DNA of 64,000 nucleotides from JBFWRK01 sp050248955 (GTDB lineage: Bacteria; Actinomycetota; Acidimicrobiia; Acidimicrobiales; Ilumatobacteraceae), in assembly GCA_050248955.1 (NCBI GenBank), contig JBFWRK010000010.1, forward strand, positions 62,001 through 126,000, given 5' to 3'. Within the stretch, counting starts at the first letter, position 1; each line of letters opens with the position of its first letter. The notes under the pieces are model-generated. The model worked only from the letters and a program-made list of their open reading frames with translations. It was not told the origin of the DNA and searched no databases. The translations under genes and the position numbers were made by a program. Positions 16,220 through 30,219 of the stretch are shown one piece after another.

Positions 16220-17245
16220 TCACGATCCGGCCAGCCAGTCCACGTCTGCACCGTGGTAGCTCGCGGTCGCCAGTAGCTCCTCGCTGCCCGATGGCCAGGT
16301 GGTGAGCCGGAGGTCGGCGACGGGACCGGCCGGTTCCATCCGCAACCACGCGAGCGGTGACGACGGCGAGGCGTCCGCACCCGCCTCGGCGAGGGCGGCG
16401 CGCACCGCAGCCTTCGTCTCCCGGGAGAGGTACTGCCACACGATCGAGTGGTAGACGACGGTGGTTGCCCCTGCCTGGCGGACCGGGAGGTGGATGCCGA
16501 GCCAGTCCCCGGCGTCGGCGCGGTCGATCACGACCGGCCGTTCGGCGGCGAGCTCGAGCGCGTCGTGCAAGCGGGTGAAGCGGGCGTGCTGATCGGGCCA
16601 CACGAACGAGAGCAGGGTCAGCCGGGCGTCGGGGTCGGTCGCGTCGAGCGGGGCAGCATCGCACGCTCGTCGCTCGCGCACGACGGTCTCGGAGAGGGGC
16701 GGCGGGGTCACCCAGACGTCGTCGAAGCGGACCGGGCTCGCAGGATCGCCGAGCGCCGCGGTCGGAGTCTCGTAGCGATAGGCGTCCCAGCGCAGGAGCA
16801 GCCCGGCCGACCCGCCGATCTCGAGCAGGTCGAGTGGCAGCCCGAACCGACGGGCGAGCAGCGCGAAGCCGCCGACCAGCACCGCGGCCCGTCCGACCTC
16901 GTTGGTCTGTACGCCGAGCGCCATGCCTCGCTCCACCTCGTCGCTGTGCTCGTCGACGACTGCCAGGAACAGCGGCAGCAGCGGCCGGCCGTCGTCCGTG
17001 CCACCGGCAGAGGGGTACAGCGCGGCGAGGCCGGGCGCGTCGCCGCGGAGCACGATCCGATGGACGGCGCCGAGGAGCCGGAGCGGGATCGCGTCGTGCA
17101 CGGGCCGATCGGACCGTCCGTCGAGCAAGTTCGCGGTCACGCCACCCGCGTCGTGGTCGCGCAGCATCTCGTGCAGCAATCGTGCGTAGAGCCGCGAGCC
17201 GAGCCGCTCGCATCCGATCGCCTGGAGCCGGAGGGCATCGCTCAT
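16220..17245 (-). CDS. DUF2332 family protein
   Basis: A 341-residue protein of a family found mainly in actinobacteria and proteobacteria. It starts LRLQAIGCERLGSRLYARLL, the family-typical opening, and contains DLLEIGGSAGLLLRWDAYRY at about 155-175, which resembles a nucleotide- or SAM-binding glycine loop; function is unknown. It is convergent with the glycosylase gene and divergent from tyrS. The ATG at 17245 is used; an in-frame GTG at 17263 with TAGAAC upstream is an alternative. Confidence 0.85.
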   Translation of the reverse strand: MSDALRLQAIGCERLGSRLYARLLHEMLRDHDAGGVTANLLDGRSDRPVHDAIPLRLLGAVHRIVLRGDAPGLAALYPSAGGTDDGRPLLPLFLAVVDEHSDEVERGMALGVQTNEVGRAAVLVGGFALLARRFGLPLDLLEIGGSAGLLLRWDAYRYETPTAALGDPASPVRFDDVWVTPPPLSETVVRERRACDAAPLDATDPDARLTLLSFVWPDQHARFTRLHDALELAAERPVVIDRADAGDWLGIHLPVRQAGATTVVYHSIVWQYLSRETKAAVRAALAEAGADASPSSPLAWLRMEPAGPVADLRLTTWPSGSEELLATASYHGADVDWLAGS

Positions 17246-17320
17246 CGAGTGCTCACTCGTCACGTGCCTGGTTCTATCCCACTCGGAGCAGACGACTGGT
17301 GCATGCGAACATGACCGCCC

Positions 17321-18598
17321 ATGGACCTCATCGCCGATCTCGAGGCGCGCGGCCTCGTGCACGACAGGACCGACCCGGACGCGTTGCGCGCCCGGCTGGC
17401 GTCGGGACCGATCGGCGTCTACGTCGGGTTCGACCCGACGGCCGATTCGCTCCACGTCGGGCATCTGATGGGGCAGCTCGGCCTGCGGCGGTTCCAACTC
17501 GCCGGTCACCGCCCGTTCCCGCTCGCCGGCGGGGCGACCGGCATGGTCGGGGACCCAGGCGGCCGCAGCGAGGAGCGCAACCTGCTCGATCGTGACACGT
17601 TGCGACACAACGTCGCGTCGATCAAGGCCCAGCTCGAGCGGATCCTCGACTTCGGACCCGGGGAGTCGTCGGCCACGCTCGTCGACAACGCCGACTGGAC
17701 CGAACCGATGGGCGTGCTCGAGTTCCTGCGCGACGTCGGCAAGCACGTGACCGTGAACCAGATGATGGCGAAGGAATCGGTGCGTTCGCGACTGGACAGC
17801 GAGCACGGCATCTCGTACACCGAGTTCAGCTACATGCTGCTGCAGGCCAACGACTTCCGGCACCTGTTCGAGCACCATGGTGTGGAGCTGCAGATGGGCG
17901 GTTCCGATCAATGGGGGAACATCACCGCCGGCATCGAGCTCGTGCGGCGGCGCCACAACCACGGGGTGCACGGCATGACCTGGCCGCTGCTCACGAAGAG
18001 CGACGGCACGAAGTTCGGCAAGACCGCTGGTGGTGCCGTCTGGCTCGACCCGGCCAGGACGAGCCCCTACCAGTTCCGCCAGTTCTGGGTGCAGGCGAGC
18101 GACGACGTGGTCGAGCGCTACCTCTTGCAGTTCACGTTCCGGTCGATCGACGAGATCGCCGCGCTGATGGGCGAGCACCGCGCCGCGCCCGAGCGGCGAG
18201 TCGCGCAGCGGGTGCTCGCCAGCGACCTGACCACGCTCGTGCACGGTGCGGAGGCCGAGGCGCGCGCCTCGGAAGCGGCGGACGTGCTGTTCGGTGGCGA
18301 CCCGACGGCTGCCTCGGAAGCCGCGCTCGAGGTCGTCGCTGCCGAAGTGCCGACGTTCGACCGGACGAGTGCCGAGCTCGCCGATCTCGTGGGTGTGCTC
18401 ACGGTGACCGGATTGGCGACCTCGAACGGCGATGCCCGGCGTAACCTCCAGCAAGGCTCGTACCGGGTCAATGGGCGCCAGCTCACCCCCGCTGACCAGG
18501 GCCTCGACCACGTCGACCCGCTCCACGGGCGGTGGCTCCTGCTCCGTCGGGGACGCACGGCTCACGTGCTCGTCCGGATTTCTTCCGGGCCAGGTTGA
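17321..18598 (+). CDS. tyrS: tyrosine--tRNA ligase
   Basis: Class I synthetase that charges tRNA-Tyr. The 425-residue protein has the HIGH-type motif in SLHVGHLMG (about 45), the tyrosine/ATP pocket GGATGMVGDPGG, the KMSKS loop as KFGKT (KSDGTKFGKTAGG), and a C-terminal S4 RNA-binding domain ending GLDHVDPLHGRWLLLRRG. Its stop lies inside the -35 hexamer of the rRNA promoter, so it abuts the rRNA operon. Confidence 0.97.
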   Translation: MDLIADLEARGLVHDRTDPDALRARLASGPIGVYVGFDPTADSLHVGHLMGQLGLRRFQLAGHRPFPLAGGATGMVGDPGGRSEERNLLDRDTLRHNVASIKAQLERILDFGPGESSATLVDNADWTEPMGVLEFLRDVGKHVTVNQMMAKESVRSRLDSEHGISYTEFSYMLLQANDFRHLFEHHGVELQMGGSDQWGNITAGIELVRRRHNHGVHGMTWPLLTKSDGTKFGKTAGGAVWLDPARTSPYQFRQFWVQASDDVVERYLLQFTFRSIDEIAALMGEHRAAPERRVAQRVLASDLTTLVHGAEAEARASEAADVLFGGDPTAASEAALEVVAAEVPTFDRTSAELADLVGVLTVTGLATSNGDARRNLQQGSYRVNGRQLTPADQGLDHVDPLHGRWLLLRRGRTAHVLVRISSGPG

Positions 18599-18623
18599 CG
18601 ACCTGGAATCTCACTTGTAGTGT
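18595..18623 (+). promoter_or_regulatory. rRNA operon promoter
   Basis: TTGACG (18595-18600) and TAGTGT (18618-18623) are separated by exactly 17 bases, close to the housekeeping sigma consensus. The start of transcription should fall near 18630, giving a leader of about 280 bases before 16S. The -35 hexamer contains the TGA stop of tyrS. Confidence 0.85.
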
Positions 18624-18909
18624 TTCCATTCGCCTCACGGCAGCGAAACACTGCCTGCGAGATGGCACCAGCACTTCTGAAGAGTGACAGCGTGCCAGAG
18701 CTTCGGCTCCTTGAAAACGGAAGAGAAGACTGAACGCCAGTGCGGGCAGTCAGACCTCACGGTCGGACTGCACGTCAATTCAATGCACGTTGGGTAATCA
18801 GCCCCGACACAAGCAAGGACCTCGTGGATCACGGAGATTGATTCTCTTCGCCACGGGAATTCTTACATAAGACGCTTCGGTCAGTGCTTCGGTACTGGTT
18901 GACACGTTT
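18599..18909 (+). other. pre-16S leader region
   Basis: No gene. After the promoter it holds GCTCCTTGAAAAC (18706-18718), also found as GCTCCTTGAGAAC before 23S (20679-20691), which resembles the boxA antitermination element of rRNA leaders. The 5' arm of the 16S processing stem follows at once. TTGACA at 18899 is too close to 16S to act as a promoter for it. Confidence 0.7.
18714..18730 (+). other. 5' arm of the 16S processing stem
   Basis: AAAACGGAAGAGAAGAC is perfectly complementary over 17 bases to GTCTTCTCTTCCGTTTT at 20570-20586 in the spacer. The long helix that would close around 16S is the expected RNase III substrate. Confidence 0.85.
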
Positions 18910-23772
<4,863 letters not shown>

Positions 23773-23828
23773 AAGAACGCTCGTGCTTGCTCTGGAGTCC
23801 TCGTGGAGATCCACGTTGACAACTGATT

Positions 23829-23944
23829 TCCGGTGGCCATAGCGGCGGAGATACACCCGTTCCCATGCCGAACACGGCAGTTAAGCCCGCCAGCGCCGAT
23901 GGTACTTGGGGGTAGACCCCCTGGGAGAGTAGGACGCCGCCGGA
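23829..23944 (+). rRNA. rrf: 5S ribosomal RNA
   Basis: About 116 bases. The ends TCCGGTGGC and GCCGCCGGA pair as the terminal helix; CCCGTTCCCATGCCGAACACGG... is reduced here to its core CCATGCCGAACACGG, the conserved loop B/C region. It lies 56 bases after 23S, completing the operon order 16S-23S-5S. Confidence 0.96.
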
Positions 23945-23953
23945 TTCTTCGTA

Positions 23954-23989
23954 GAGAGCCCCCGCTGGTCGGGGGCTCTCGTCGTTTTT
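23954..23989 (+). terminator. rRNA operon intrinsic terminator
   Basis: GAGAGCCCCCG and CGGGGGCTCTC form an 11-bp perfect stem with a five-base loop (CTGGT), followed by GTCG and five T. It is nine bases after 5S. Confidence 0.93.
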
Positions 23990-24018
23990 CGCCCCCGCTG
24001 CCCGTAAGGTTCCCGGTC

Positions 24019-25563
24019 GTGCCTCGCTCAGATCGTCCCTCGTCGTCGTCGCCGCGCCCGCGCGGTGGCTCGAGCGGTGCTGGCAGGGGGAGCGGCGCGG
24101 GGAGAGGTAGCGGTGCGGGTCGGCCGACGAGCGGTGCGCCGAGAGGTGCCGGGCGTTCCGGCGAGAACCGACCCGTGCGTGCCGGCGGCAGTCCCCGCGC
24201 CGGCGGTGCGGGTCGTCCGACGGGTGCGGGTCGTCCGACGGGTGCCGGTCGTCCAACGGCTGCCGGTCGTCCAACGGGTGCGCGTTCCGGCGGCGTGACT
24301 CGTCCAGCGGGTGCCGGTCGCGCACGTGATGATCGCGGTCGCGAGGACCGCGGCGGCTCCGGGCGTCCTGGCGCCGGCCGTTCGGAGGATCGGCCGCGCG
24401 CCGCGCGCTCGTGGTCGGACGATCGGAGCGGCGCCGGTGGTGCCGACCGCCCCCGCCAGGCCCCGGCAGATGGATCGCGTTCCGGTCGTCCGGCAGGCGG
24501 GGCACGTCCCGGCGGCAGTTCGAGCTCGCGCATCGCCAGACCTGCTCCGCGGCGTTTCGATGCTCCTCGAGATGGCGCCGGCGCCCCGGGTGATCGTCCG
24601 CGCCCTGCTGATCGTCAGCGCCCGGGTGATCGTCAGCGCCCGGGTGATCGTCGGCCACCGGCCGGCGGGCGCGGTGACCGTCGCCCGTCCGGTCCCTCCC
24701 GCGGGAGGAGCGAACGGCCGGTCGTCCAGTTCGACGACAACGCGCCGCCGCGGCGCGGGACATCCGGCCTCCGCCAGACCGAGCCGAAGGCGCGCGAGCC
24801 GTGGCAGCCCGAGGAGTGGATCGACGAGGGCGCGGTGCGCGCGGCAGCGAAGGGCGCCACCAGCCGCGGCGCGAAGTCGGCGGCGCCGCTGCCCGATCTG
24901 CCCAGCCATCCCGAGCAGACGAGGCGCAGCAGCCCTCTGCCGACCCGCTTCGAGGAGGAGCTCCTCGGCACGCTCGGCTCTCGCGATGCGAGTCGCTACA
25001 GAGAACGGCTCGCGATGGCAGAGTCGGCCTTCCGCCGAGAGCGCTACTTCGACGTGCGCCGAACGCTCGCGCCGCTCATGGCTGAGCTCGCCGGCGTCGC
25101 GAGCGCGCGCGAGCTGTACGGCTTGACGCTCTACCGGCTGGGCAAGTGGCGCGCTGCTGCGGGCGAGCTCGAGGCGTATCGAACGCTGTCCGGCAGCGTC
25201 GAGCACCTGCCCGTGCTCGCCGACTGCTACCGGGCGATGCGGCGCCACGCCAAGGTGGCCGAGCTGTGGACCGAGCTGAAGGAGGCGTCGCCGTCGGCTG
25301 CAGTCGTTGCCGAAGGCCGCATCGTGATGGCCGGATCGCTGGCCGACCGCGGCGACGTGCGCGGTGCGATCGCACTGCTGCGACCCTCCGGGGTGATGCC
25401 GCGCCGGTTGCGCGACCACCACATCCGCACCTGGTACGTGCTCGCCGACCTGTACGACCGTTCCGGCGACGCGACGGCCGCCCGTCAGCTGTTCGGGCGC
25501 ATCCGTGACGTGGCCCCGGACTTCGCCGACGTCGACGATCGCCTCGCCGCACTCGGCCGCTGA
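24019..25563 (+). CDS. RG/GP-rich disordered protein with C-terminal TPR-like domain
   Basis: A 514-residue protein of two parts. Residues 1 to about 240 are almost all Gly, Arg, Pro, Ser, Ala and Asp in short repeats (GAGRPT, GAGRGS, RPGDRQ, PGDRRP), resembling RGG-type RNA-binding tails. From about 300 on is a helical domain with TPR-like pairs (ARELYGLTLYRLGKWRAAAGELE, LADLYDRSGDATAARQLF). The GTG is chosen because TAAGGT (24005-24010) lies eight bases upstream. It directly follows the rRNA terminator, so its promoter is overlapped by a strongly transcribed region. Function not known; an RNA- or ribosome-related role is a guess from the tail and position. Confidence 0.75.
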   Translation: MPRSDRPSSSSPRPRGGSSGAGRGSGAGRGSGAGRPTSGAPRGAGRSGENRPVRAGGSPRAGGAGRPTGAGRPTGAGRPTAAGRPTGARSGGVTRPAGAGRARDDRGREDRGGSGRPGAGRSEDRPRAARSWSDDRSGAGGADRPRQAPADGSRSGRPAGGARPGGSSSSRIARPAPRRFDAPRDGAGAPGDRPRPADRQRPGDRQRPGDRRPPAGGRGDRRPSGPSRGRSERPVVQFDDNAPPRRGTSGLRQTEPKAREPWQPEEWIDEGAVRAAAKGATSRGAKSAAPLPDLPSHPEQTRRSSPLPTRFEEELLGTLGSRDASRYRERLAMAESAFRRERYFDVRRTLAPLMAELAGVASARELYGLTLYRLGKWRAAAGELEAYRTLSGSVEHLPVLADCYRAMRRHAKVAELWTELKEASPSAAVVAEGRIVMAGSLADRGDVRGAIALLRPSGVMPRRLRDHHIRTWYVLADLYDRSGDATAARQLFGRIRDVAPDFADVDDRLAALGR

Positions 25564-25741
25564 CCGCCCCGCTGCAATCGGCCGCTGATCGCTCGACGCC
25601 GCGTGTACCGGCGCCGACGAGCCTGACGTCGCTCCTCATCGATCTCTGACACACCCCTCTGGCACGCTGCCATCGACGGCTTCCCCCGCCTGAGATGGTC
25701 CGGCGCCCACCAGGGCCCGCGCGTAGGAGGAGGTCGGGACG

Positions 25742-26095
25742 ATGAACGTGGTGGTCTTGCAGGGGGTGGCGTCATCGGCAGTGGATCGACGCGAGCTGGC
25801 GTCGGGCGCCACGGTGTGGTCGTTCGACGTGACGACGAAAGGTGGGGCTGATCGGTCGCACTCGGTGCCGGTCAGCTGGGTGGATCCACCGGCACGTGCC
25901 GACGTCGAGGTCGGCGCCGACGTGGTCGTCCTCGGCACGGTGCGCCGCCGGTTCTTCCGGGCCGGCGGGTCGACGCAGAGCCGTACCGAGGTCCTCGCCG
26001 AGAGCGTGGTGGTCGGTCGTGACCGCCGACGGCGGTCCAAGCTGATGGCGGAAGCGCTCGCACGCGTCCAGGCCGAATCGAGCAGTCTCGGTTAG
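25742..26095 (+). CDS. single-strand DNA-binding-like OB-fold protein
   Basis: A 117-residue protein resembling the OB fold of SSB: MNVVVLQGVASSA at the start, WSFDVTTKGG, VPVSWVDPPA and GADVVVLGTVRRRFF. It is shorter than SSB and lacks the acidic C-terminal tip that recruits partner proteins; instead it ends in a basic RDRRRRSKL stretch and a helix. It is probably an accessory SSB paralogue rather than the main one. The ATG follows a strong AGGAGGAGG ribosome-binding site. Its TAG stop forms part of a -10 hexamer for the next gene. Confidence 0.75.
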   Translation: MNVVVLQGVASSAVDRRELASGATVWSFDVTTKGGADRSHSVPVSWVDPPARADVEVGADVVVLGTVRRRFFRAGGSTQSRTEVLAESVVVGRDRRRRSKLMAEALARVQAESSSLG

Positions 26096-26098
26096 GAT
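26093..26098 (+). promoter_or_regulatory. -10 hexamer TAGGAT overlapping the SSB-like stop codon
   Basis: The TAG at 26093-26095 is the stop of the preceding gene. Transcription from here would give the aldolase a leader of roughly 60 bases ending in AAGGAG. Confidence 0.5.
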
Positions 26099-26168
26099 CG
26101 CGGTTCGGCACGTGACCGCTCACCCCCGATGGGCGGCCTGCGGTTCTGACGAATCAAGGAGTGATCCC

Positions 26169-27218
26169 GTGGACATCCAGTCGCTGCTCGGTGAAGAGGC
26201 AGAGTCCCTGCTGAACCACACCTGCAAGGGTGTCCCGAAGGACACGATCACCTTGCCCGGACCCGACTTCATCGATCGGGTGATGGTCCAGACCGACCGC
26301 TCGCCGACGGTGCTGCGCAACCTCGGATCGCTCTACGGCCACGGACGGCTCGCCGGTACGGGCTACGTGTCGATCCTCCCCGTCGACCAGGGCATCGAGC
26401 ACTCGGGCGCCGCCTCGTTCGCACCGAACCCGATCTACTTCGACCCGGCGAACATCTGCCGCCTGGCGATCGAGGGTGGCTGCAACGCGGTCGCCAGCAC
26501 GTTCGGTGTCCTCGGCGCGGTCGCCCGGACCTACGCGCACAAGATCCCGTTCATCGTGAAGCTCAACCACAACGAGCTGATGACCTACCCGAACAAGTAC
26601 GACCAGATCATGTTCGGCTCGGTGAAGCAGGCCTACGACATGGGTGCCGTCGGTGTCGGCGCCACGATCTACTTCGGGTCCGAGCAGGCCACCCGGCAGA
26701 TCCAAGAAGTGTCGGTCGCGTTCAAGCAGGCCCACGACCTCGGGCTGTTCACGGTGCTCTGGTGCTACCTCCGCAACAACGCGTTCAAGCAGGAGATCGA
26801 CTACCACGCGTCCGCCGACCTCACGAGCCAGGCGAACCACCTCGGTGTGACGATCGAGGCCGACATCATCAAGCAGAAGCTGCCCGAGAACAACGGCGGC
26901 TACAACGCGCTCAGCGGCTACGGCAAGACCTCGAAGCTCGTGTACGACGAGCTGACCACCGATCACCCGATCGACCTCACCCGCTGGCAGGTGGTGAACT
27001 GCTATATGGGCCGGATCGGGCTGATCAACAGCGGCGGCGAGTCGAAGGGCGCCGGCGACCTGGCGGCAGCGGTGAAGACCGCGGTCGTCAACAAGCGCGC
27101 CGGTGGTCAGGGTCTGATCTCGGGTCGGAAGGCGTTCCAGCGCCCGATCGACGAGGGCGCCGACCTGCTGCGCGCGATCCAGGACGTCTACCTGGACGAC
27201 ACGATCACGATCGCCTGA
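26169..27218 (+). CDS. class I fructose-bisphosphate aldolase (DhnA type)
   Basis: Cleaves or condenses fructose 1,6-bisphosphate through a Schiff base in central carbon metabolism. The 349-residue protein has ILPVDQGIEHSGAASFAPNP at about 75-95, the typical DhnA opening, IPFIVKLNHNE, GVGATIYFGSEQA and a conserved C-terminal INSGGESKGAGDL phosphate-binding loop. The GTG has AAGGAG seven bases upstream. It is unrelated to the zinc-dependent class II aldolase common in actinobacteria. Confidence 0.92.
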   Translation: MDIQSLLGEEAESLLNHTCKGVPKDTITLPGPDFIDRVMVQTDRSPTVLRNLGSLYGHGRLAGTGYVSILPVDQGIEHSGAASFAPNPIYFDPANICRLAIEGGCNAVASTFGVLGAVARTYAHKIPFIVKLNHNELMTYPNKYDQIMFGSVKQAYDMGAVGVGATIYFGSEQATRQIQEVSVAFKQAHDLGLFTVLWCYLRNNAFKQEIDYHASADLTSQANHLGVTIEADIIKQKLPENNGGYNALSGYGKTSKLVYDELTTDHPIDLTRWQVVNCYMGRIGLINSGGESKGAGDLAAAVKTAVVNKRAGGQGLISGRKAFQRPIDEGADLLRAIQDVYLDDTITIA

Positions 27219-27228
27219 CACCCCGGGA

Positions 27229-27271
27229 CCGCGCGCGGTGCTGCGCGTTTCGAGCGCGCGCGGGATATGGT
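27229..27271 (+). promoter_or_regulatory. GC inverted repeat and -10 hexamer before korA
   Basis: CCGCGCGC (27229-27236) and GCGCGCGG (27256-27263) form an 8-bp inverted repeat. TATGGT (27266-27271) directly follows and resembles a -10 hexamer, giving korA a leader of about 45 bases. The repeat could be an operator or the end of the aldolase transcript. Confidence 0.4.
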
Positions 27272-27322
27272 CCGAAGGGAGCGACGCGCAACGGTGCTCG
27301 CCGCTCGAACGGGAGGGTGGCC

Positions 27323-29200
27323 ATGACGGACACCGCAGAACGGCCGCCGCATCGGATACCGGAAGCGCTCGATCGGGTGGTCGTGCGCTTTGCGGGCGAC
27401 TCGGGCGACGGGATGCAACTGACCGGCGATCGCTTCACCTCGGTGAGCGCGATGTTCGGCAACGACCTGTCGACCTTGCCGGAGTACCCGGCAGAGATCC
27501 GTGCCCCAGCGGGCACGGTCAACGGCGTGTCGAGCTTCCAGGTCCACATCTCCGATCACGACATCACCACGCCCGGCGACGCGCCGAGCGTGCTCGTGGC
27601 GATGAACCCCGCCGCGCTCAAGGCCGACCTCAACCGGCTCGAGACCGGCGGCACCGTGATCGTGAACATCGACACGTTCGGCGAGCGTGATCTGGCGAAG
27701 GCCGGCTACACCGCGAACCCGCTCCACGACGGCTCGCTGAAGGGCTACCGGGTCATCGAGGTGCCGATGACGAGCCTCACCAAGGACGCCGCGGCCCCGC
27801 TCGGGGTGAAGCCGCGCGACGCCGACCGTTCGAAGAACTTCTTCGCCCTCGGGCTGATCTCGTGGCTCTACTCGCGCCCGATCGAGCCGCAGCTCGAGTG
27901 GATCGAGACCCGCTTCAAGGAGCCGCTGGTCCGCGCCGCCAACCGCGCCGCGTTCCTCACCGGCTTCAACTTCGGCGAGACGACCGAGCTCTTCGACCAC
28001 CCGTTCTCCGTCGCCGCGGCCTCGTTGCCGTCCGGCGAGTACACGAACATCACCGGCAACGTCGCGCTCGCCTGGGGCATCGTCGCCGCCGGCACCCTCG
28101 CCCGGCTGCCGGTCTTCCTCGGGAGCTACCCGATCACGCCGGCGTCCGACATCCTCCACGAGCTCTCGAAGCACAAGCACTTCGGCGTGCGGACGGTGCA
28201 GGCCGAGGACGAGATCGCCGCTGCCGGCATGGCACTCGGCGCGGCGTTCGCCGGCAACCTCGGCGTCACCACAACGAGCGGGCCCGGCCTCGCGCTGAAG
28301 AGCGAGACCGTCAGCCTTGCCGTCTCGCTCGAGCTGCCGTTGTTGCTCGTCGACATCCAGCGCGGCGGGCCGTCGACTGGTCTGCCGACGAAGACCGAGG
28401 CAGCCGACCTCAACATCGCGCTCTACGGCCGTCACGCCGAGGCGCCGCTCCCGGTCGTCGCCGCCTACAGCCCGAGCAACTGCTTCGCCGCGGCGATCGA
28501 GGCAGTGCGCATCGCGATCAAGTACCGCACCCCGGTGATCCTGCTGTCCGACGGCTACATCGCGAACGGCTCCGAGCCGTGGCGGCTGCCCGACGCGAGC
28601 TCACTGCCGGACATCTCCGTGCCCTTCGCGTCCGGGTTCAACCACGTCGCCGAGGACGGCACGGAGGAGTTCTGGCCGTACCTGCGCGATCCCGAGACCC
28701 TGTCCCGCCCGTGGGCGATCCCCGGCACGCCGCACCTGATGCACCGCGTCGGAGGGCTCGAGAAGCAGGACGGCAGCGGCAACATCGACTACACGCCCGA
28801 GAACCACGAGAAGATGGTCCGGCTGCGGGCCGCCAAGATCGCCGGCATCGCCGCCGACATCCCGCCGGCCTCCGTCATCGGTGATGCCGACGGCGACGTC
28901 TGCGTGCTCGGTTGGGGCTCCACGTGGGCGGCGATCGACGCCGCCGTCCAACGCAGCCGACGACGTGGGCAGAAGGTGGGTTGGATCCACCTCACCCACC
29001 TCAACCCGCTGCCCGCCAACCTCGGTGAGCTGTTGCACACCTTCCCGAAGATCATCGTCCCCGAGCTCAACCTCGGTCAGCTCTGCCGCCTCGTGCGTGG
29101 CGAGTTCCTCGTGGACGCCCGGTCCGTCACCAAGGTGCAGGGCCTGCCCTTCACCGCACTCGAGCTCGAAGCTGCGATCGAGGAGGCTCTGGCATCATGA
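27323..29200 (+). CDS. korA: 2-oxoacid:ferredoxin oxidoreductase, gamma-alpha fused subunit
   Basis: Larger subunit of the CoA-dependent 2-oxoglutarate (or related 2-oxoacid):ferredoxin oxidoreductase. The 625-residue protein has an N-terminal gamma domain (VRFAGDSGDGMQLTGDRF, residues 20-40), then the alpha pyrimidine-binding domain (FLGSYPITPASDILHELS, QAEDEIAAAGMALGAAFAG, TTTSGPGLALKSE) and a C-terminal transketolase-like part (VLGWGSTWAAI). Start ATG has GGGAGG upstream. It overlaps korB by ATGA. In M. tuberculosis the KorAB enzyme feeds reduced ferredoxin and supports growth on lipids; the same role is inferred here. Confidence 0.95.
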   Translation: MTDTAERPPHRIPEALDRVVVRFAGDSGDGMQLTGDRFTSVSAMFGNDLSTLPEYPAEIRAPAGTVNGVSSFQVHISDHDITTPGDAPSVLVAMNPAALKADLNRLETGGTVIVNIDTFGERDLAKAGYTANPLHDGSLKGYRVIEVPMTSLTKDAAAPLGVKPRDADRSKNFFALGLISWLYSRPIEPQLEWIETRFKEPLVRAANRAAFLTGFNFGETTELFDHPFSVAAASLPSGEYTNITGNVALAWGIVAAGTLARLPVFLGSYPITPASDILHELSKHKHFGVRTVQAEDEIAAAGMALGAAFAGNLGVTTTSGPGLALKSETVSLAVSLELPLLLVDIQRGGPSTGLPTKTEAADLNIALYGRHAEAPLPVVAAYSPSNCFAAAIEAVRIAIKYRTPVILLSDGYIANGSEPWRLPDASSLPDISVPFASGFNHVAEDGTEEFWPYLRDPETLSRPWAIPGTPHLMHRVGGLEKQDGSGNIDYTPENHEKMVRLRAAKIAGIAADIPPASVIGDADGDVCVLGWGSTWAAIDAAVQRSRRRGQKVGWIHLTHLNPLPANLGELLHTFPKIIVPELNLGQLCRLVRGEFLVDARSVTKVQGLPFTALELEAAIEEALAS

Positions 29201-30219
29201 CCGACACGGTCGTTCCGCTCACCACCAAGAAGGACTGGACCAGCGACCAGGAGGTCCGCTGGTGCCCCGGATGTGGCGACTACGGCATCCTGCTCGCCGT
29301 CCAGACCCTCATGCCCGAGCTCGGTGTGCGACCCGAGCAGACCGTCTTCGTCTCCGGCATCGGTTGCAGCAGCCGCTTCCCGTACTACATGAACACGTAT
29401 GGGATCCACAGCATCCACGGCCGCGCGCCGACGCTCGCGACTGGGATCGCGACCGCCCGTCCCGACCTCGACGTGTGGGTGATCACGGGTGACGGCGACG
29501 GACTGTCGATCGGTGGGAACCACCTCATCCACGCCTTGCGGCGCAACGTCAACCTCACGATCCTGCTGTTCAACAACCGGATCTACGGCCTCACGAAGGG
29601 TCAGTACTCGCCGACGTCCGAGATCGGCAAGGTGACGAAGTCGACGCCGTTCGGTTCCGTCGACCCGCCGTTCAACCCGCTGTCCGTCGCGCTCGGCGCG
29701 GAGGCGAGCTTCGTCGCCCGCACCCACGACCTCGACCGCAAGCACATGATGGAGACCTTCCGCGCCGCCCACGCCCACCGTGGCGCGTCGTTCGTCGAGA
29801 TCTTCCAGAACTGCAACGTGTTCAACGACGGCGCCTTCGACCACGTCACCGGGCGCGTCGCCCGCGAGGAGATGCTGATCGACCTGAAGCACGGCGAGCC
29901 GATCCGCTTCGGCACCGACGGGCACCGTGGTGTCGTGATGGGCACCGACGGCCAGTTGCGCATCGTGGAGGTCGCCGAGGTCGGCGAGGACGCGCTGCTC
30001 GTCCACGACGCCCACCGACCCGACCCGAGCCTCGCGTTCGCGCTCGCACGGATCTCGCACAGCGACCACATGCCGACGCCGTTCGGCGTGTTCCGCGACA
30101 TCGATCGGCCGGACTACGGCAGCGCCGTGTCCCAGCAGGTCGTGGACGCGTCCGCGAAGAAGGGCCCTGGCGACCTCGCGGCGTTGCTTCGCTCGAACGG
30201 CACCTGGACGGTCGACTGA
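29197..30219 (+). CDS. korB: 2-oxoacid:ferredoxin oxidoreductase, beta subunit
   Basis: The 340-residue TPP- and Fe-S-binding partner of KorA. RWCPGCGDYGIL near residue 22 and GIGCSS at about 53 give the cysteine ligands. WVITGDGDGLSIGGNHLIHALRRN holds the TPP-binding GDGD...N motif, and NNRIYGLTKGQYSPTS is typical of the 2-oxoglutarate type. The start overlaps korA. Its TGA is directly followed by the stop of the convergent DUF1015 gene. Confidence 0.95.
   Translation: MTDTVVPLTTKKDWTSDQEVRWCPGCGDYGILLAVQTLMPELGVRPEQTVFVSGIGCSSRFPYYMNTYGIHSIHGRAPTLATGIATARPDLDVWVITGDGDGLSIGGNHLIHALRRNVNLTILLFNNRIYGLTKGQYSPTSEIGKVTKSTPFGSVDPPFNPLSVALGAEASFVARTHDLDRKHMMETFRAAHAHRGASFVEIFQNCNVFNDGAFDHVTGRVAREEMLIDLKHGEPIRFGTDGHRGVVMGTDGQLRIVEVAEVGEDALLVHDAHRPDPSLAFALARISHSDHMPTPFGVFRDIDRPDYGSAVSQQVVDASAKKGPGDLAALLRSNGTWTVD

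Noticed and set aside
18899..18904. TTGACA as a second rRNA promoter
   Set aside because: It lies only six bases before the 16S start, so a transcript from it would begin within 16S.
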